The notes below the pieces were generated by a model. It did not search any database and had not been told where the DNA came from. It saw nothing but the letters and a program-made list of their open reading frames with translations. Shown piece after piece: positions 13,666 to 64,000 of a stretch of DNA of 64,000 nt. Made by a program: the position numbers and the translations under genes. This DNA comes from Chrysomallon squamiferum. Lineage: Eukaryota > Mollusca > Gastropoda > Neomphalida > Peltospiridae. Position 1 is the stretch's first letter, and the number at the start of each line of letters is the position of its first letter. The stretch lies in the NCBI GenBank assembly GCA_012295275.1, contig CM022665.1:45079095-45143094 (forward strand), given 5' to 3'.

Positions 13666-13872
13666 ATTTATGTATATTTTATATAAATAAGTTTATCATT
13701 TTTTCTTTTAAAAAAAAAGAAAAAGATCAGTTTTAATAAATGGGTAAATTTCATTTTTTTTTTTTTTTTTTAATTTTTTTAATTTAATTTCAACTGTGAA
13801 CTTTGGACTTGGGCCCCATATTTTTGTGTTGGCACAAAAAGAAATTCATTTTCTGACAAGTTAACATACACG

Positions 13873-13909
<37 letters not shown>

Positions 13910-14705
13910 AAAGAAAAAAAAAATCCTAGAGATCATTATTTATATCACGACATTTCTTTAAAGAATGTGCGAGTCACAGATGAGGGGGTCAAAGGTCAGA
14001 GATGATAAAATTTCTATTGAGGAATGTAGTCATTACACTATACAAAATGTACACAGAGTTATCTATGTACAACAGAAGAAAAAAAAAAAATCCATACTCT
14101 ATAGTACATAAATGTAACTGATCTACGACTGGCAACGTAGCAATATTAATAAAATTAAAAATAAAAATGTGAAATTAGTATTAACAATGCTTAATTAATG
14201 ATGGTAATAATAATGATGAAGATAAATTAATGTTAATACTAACAATGGTAAATTAGAATTAATAATAACAGTCAAATAATAATAATAATAATAGGAAATT
14301 AATATCATTTAATAAATTAGTAATAAATACAGTTGTGTTTATATGTGTATATATGTATGTATATATCATAAAGAAATGACTAAATTAATAATAATAATAA
14401 TAACAAAATAATGGATGTATATAGTAACGCTGATTATTATAACAATATTAACAGTTATCTTTTCATGACTAAAAAAAAAAAAAAAAAATTAAATTAGAGT
14501 TATCCTTCCCAAAGCGTAGTAAATATGAAGAAGAAAAACCAGTCTTTCATTTTGTCACATAATCTGTCAAAATAATAATAACAATGATGTCATGTAATTT
14601 ACCATCTTTTCCATATTGCACTTTTCTCTTCCACCAATGTAAAACAAAAGGATCAAATACTGATCCAATAATAATTAATAATAATAATAATAACAATAAT
14701 AATAA

Positions 14706-14747
<42 letters not shown>

Positions 14748-14776
14748 TAATGATAATAAATACTTGCAATTATAAC

Positions 14777-14808
<32 letters not shown>

Positions 14809-15179
14809 CAACAACAAACAAGAATGTCAAACTATCACAAATTATTCTTTTAAAAAAAATGCCACAAAAATCTACCAGACATACCAGCAGACTTGAATAT
14901 GCAGATTAAAGAGATCTATTCTAAATCGCTGTGGAATGATAAGACATTAATTACAGAAGTAAAACATGAATTATATATACGTATATAATATATGTTATAT
15001 ATATATATATATAAATAAACGCTATACACTTTTTTTTTCTCCTTCAAAGTGACAAATATGCATTTTAACAAATACTTCAGCAAAAAAAAAAAATAATAAT
15101 AACAGGAGGAGGAATAAAGATTTTTTTTTCTTTTCAGATCACAATTGTTTTTATAATTTGTGCCACTGACAAAATAAAC

Positions 15180-15219
<40 letters not shown>

Positions 15220-15221
15220 CA

Positions 15222-15252
<31 letters not shown>

Positions 15253-15677
15253 GATTTAAAAAAAATCACACAAGTTTTGAGCAGTTAATTGTCTCTTTTT
15301 CTTTTTTTTCTTCTTTTTCTTTTACCCAGAGGTATTTGTTCGGCAATCTCCAGCCCCCACACCGTCACTCCAAAAACACACAGATGTTATTCTTTTATTT
15401 TATTTTTTTTTCTACCCTTTTTTTTTTTTTTTTTTTTTATTAAATTTTAAAATTTTTAAAATCGATTATTTAACTGACTCCGGAACGATGAGCCAAACCA
15501 CTGGAGTGCATGCATCTGTCGCAAAAACTGGTGAGTCGTCCACGAACGAAATAAAGAGACCCAGAGGAGCTTTGCTACAAGGAACCACCCCCAGAGGGTA
15601 CGTACGGGTGTGGCGGTATATTGTCCATCGACTTTTGGTGCTACAAAACGCTAGGTGCATCAACAGAGAAAGCAGCT

Positions 15678-63615
<47,938 letters not shown>

Positions 63616-64000
63616 CTGAAATATATGAAAAAAAATGAATAAAATTCAGTTTGATTATCTGATAGTAATGATATCCAAATTCCACATTTTTCAAAGATTT
63701 ACTATCTGACTATAACAACATATCAATTAAATATTTTAAAAACAAAACTGACTGTAACAACATCCAGATTCCACATTTTTCAAATATTTAATATCTGACT
63801 ATAACAACATATGAACTAAACATATAAAAAAAACCCAAAAAAAACCCCATATACCTGATTATAGCAACATCTTAATTCCATATTTTAAACAAAATTGAAT
63901 ACTTGACTATGTGAACTCAATAATTAAAAAACAATTTAATACCTGACAATAGTAATATCTGAACTCCATATTTTAAACAAATTTAATACCTGTGTATAAC

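Overview
The window is animal nuclear DNA: very AT-rich, full of microsatellites and poly(A)/poly(T) runs, with short GC-richer exons bounded by GT-AG splice sites. The long simple-repeat-laden introns and the protein sequences suggest an invertebrate, perhaps a lophotrochozoan such as a mollusc. That placement is inference; no species marker is visible.

Two genes lie tail to tail. From 3086 to 6691 on the + strand is a four-exon gene for a protein of about 611 residues with a large N-terminal CABIT-like region, proline-rich SH3-ligand motifs, a YDYV tyrosine motif and a C-terminal SAM-like domain. This is the architecture of GAREM, the GRB2-associated adaptor of receptor tyrosine kinase/ERK signalling. 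From the right edge down to 15678 on the - strand runs tomosyn (syntaxin-binding protein 5, STXBP5/STXBP5L), the Lgl-family WD40 protein whose C-terminal R-SNARE motif occupies syntaxin/SNAP-25 and restrains vesicle priming. At least 24 intact exons chain in phase from the N-terminal propeller (the first exons lie beyond 64000) to the C-terminal residues DKKWYQF. The two genes share no evident pathway; their closeness looks incidental.

Layout: 1-2900 microsatellites; 3086-6691 GAREM-like gene; 6692-15677 intergenic or 3' untranslated sequence with repeats; 15678-63615 tomosyn.

The main unusual signals are inside tomosyn. (1) Two exons, at about 40262-41160 and 37305-37452, both start in phase 0 and end in phase 1 at the variable linker, so they cannot be joined in frame to each other and look like mutually exclusive exons. 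(2) Several tandem repeat arrays are built from the gene's own exon-intron junctions: about 10 copies of a splice acceptor plus the first exon bases (17917-18720), about 19 copies of a splice-donor-like unit (25950-26840), a 54-bp duplicated exon end with donor (46332-46439), and a decayed copy of an exon end (58450-58560). (3) At 52890-53800 the WD40 exons expected between two good exons survive only as ordered fragments mixed with tandem repeat. (4) Frame breaks at about 24242 and 40848-40900 look like assembly indels, though real lesions cannot be excluded.
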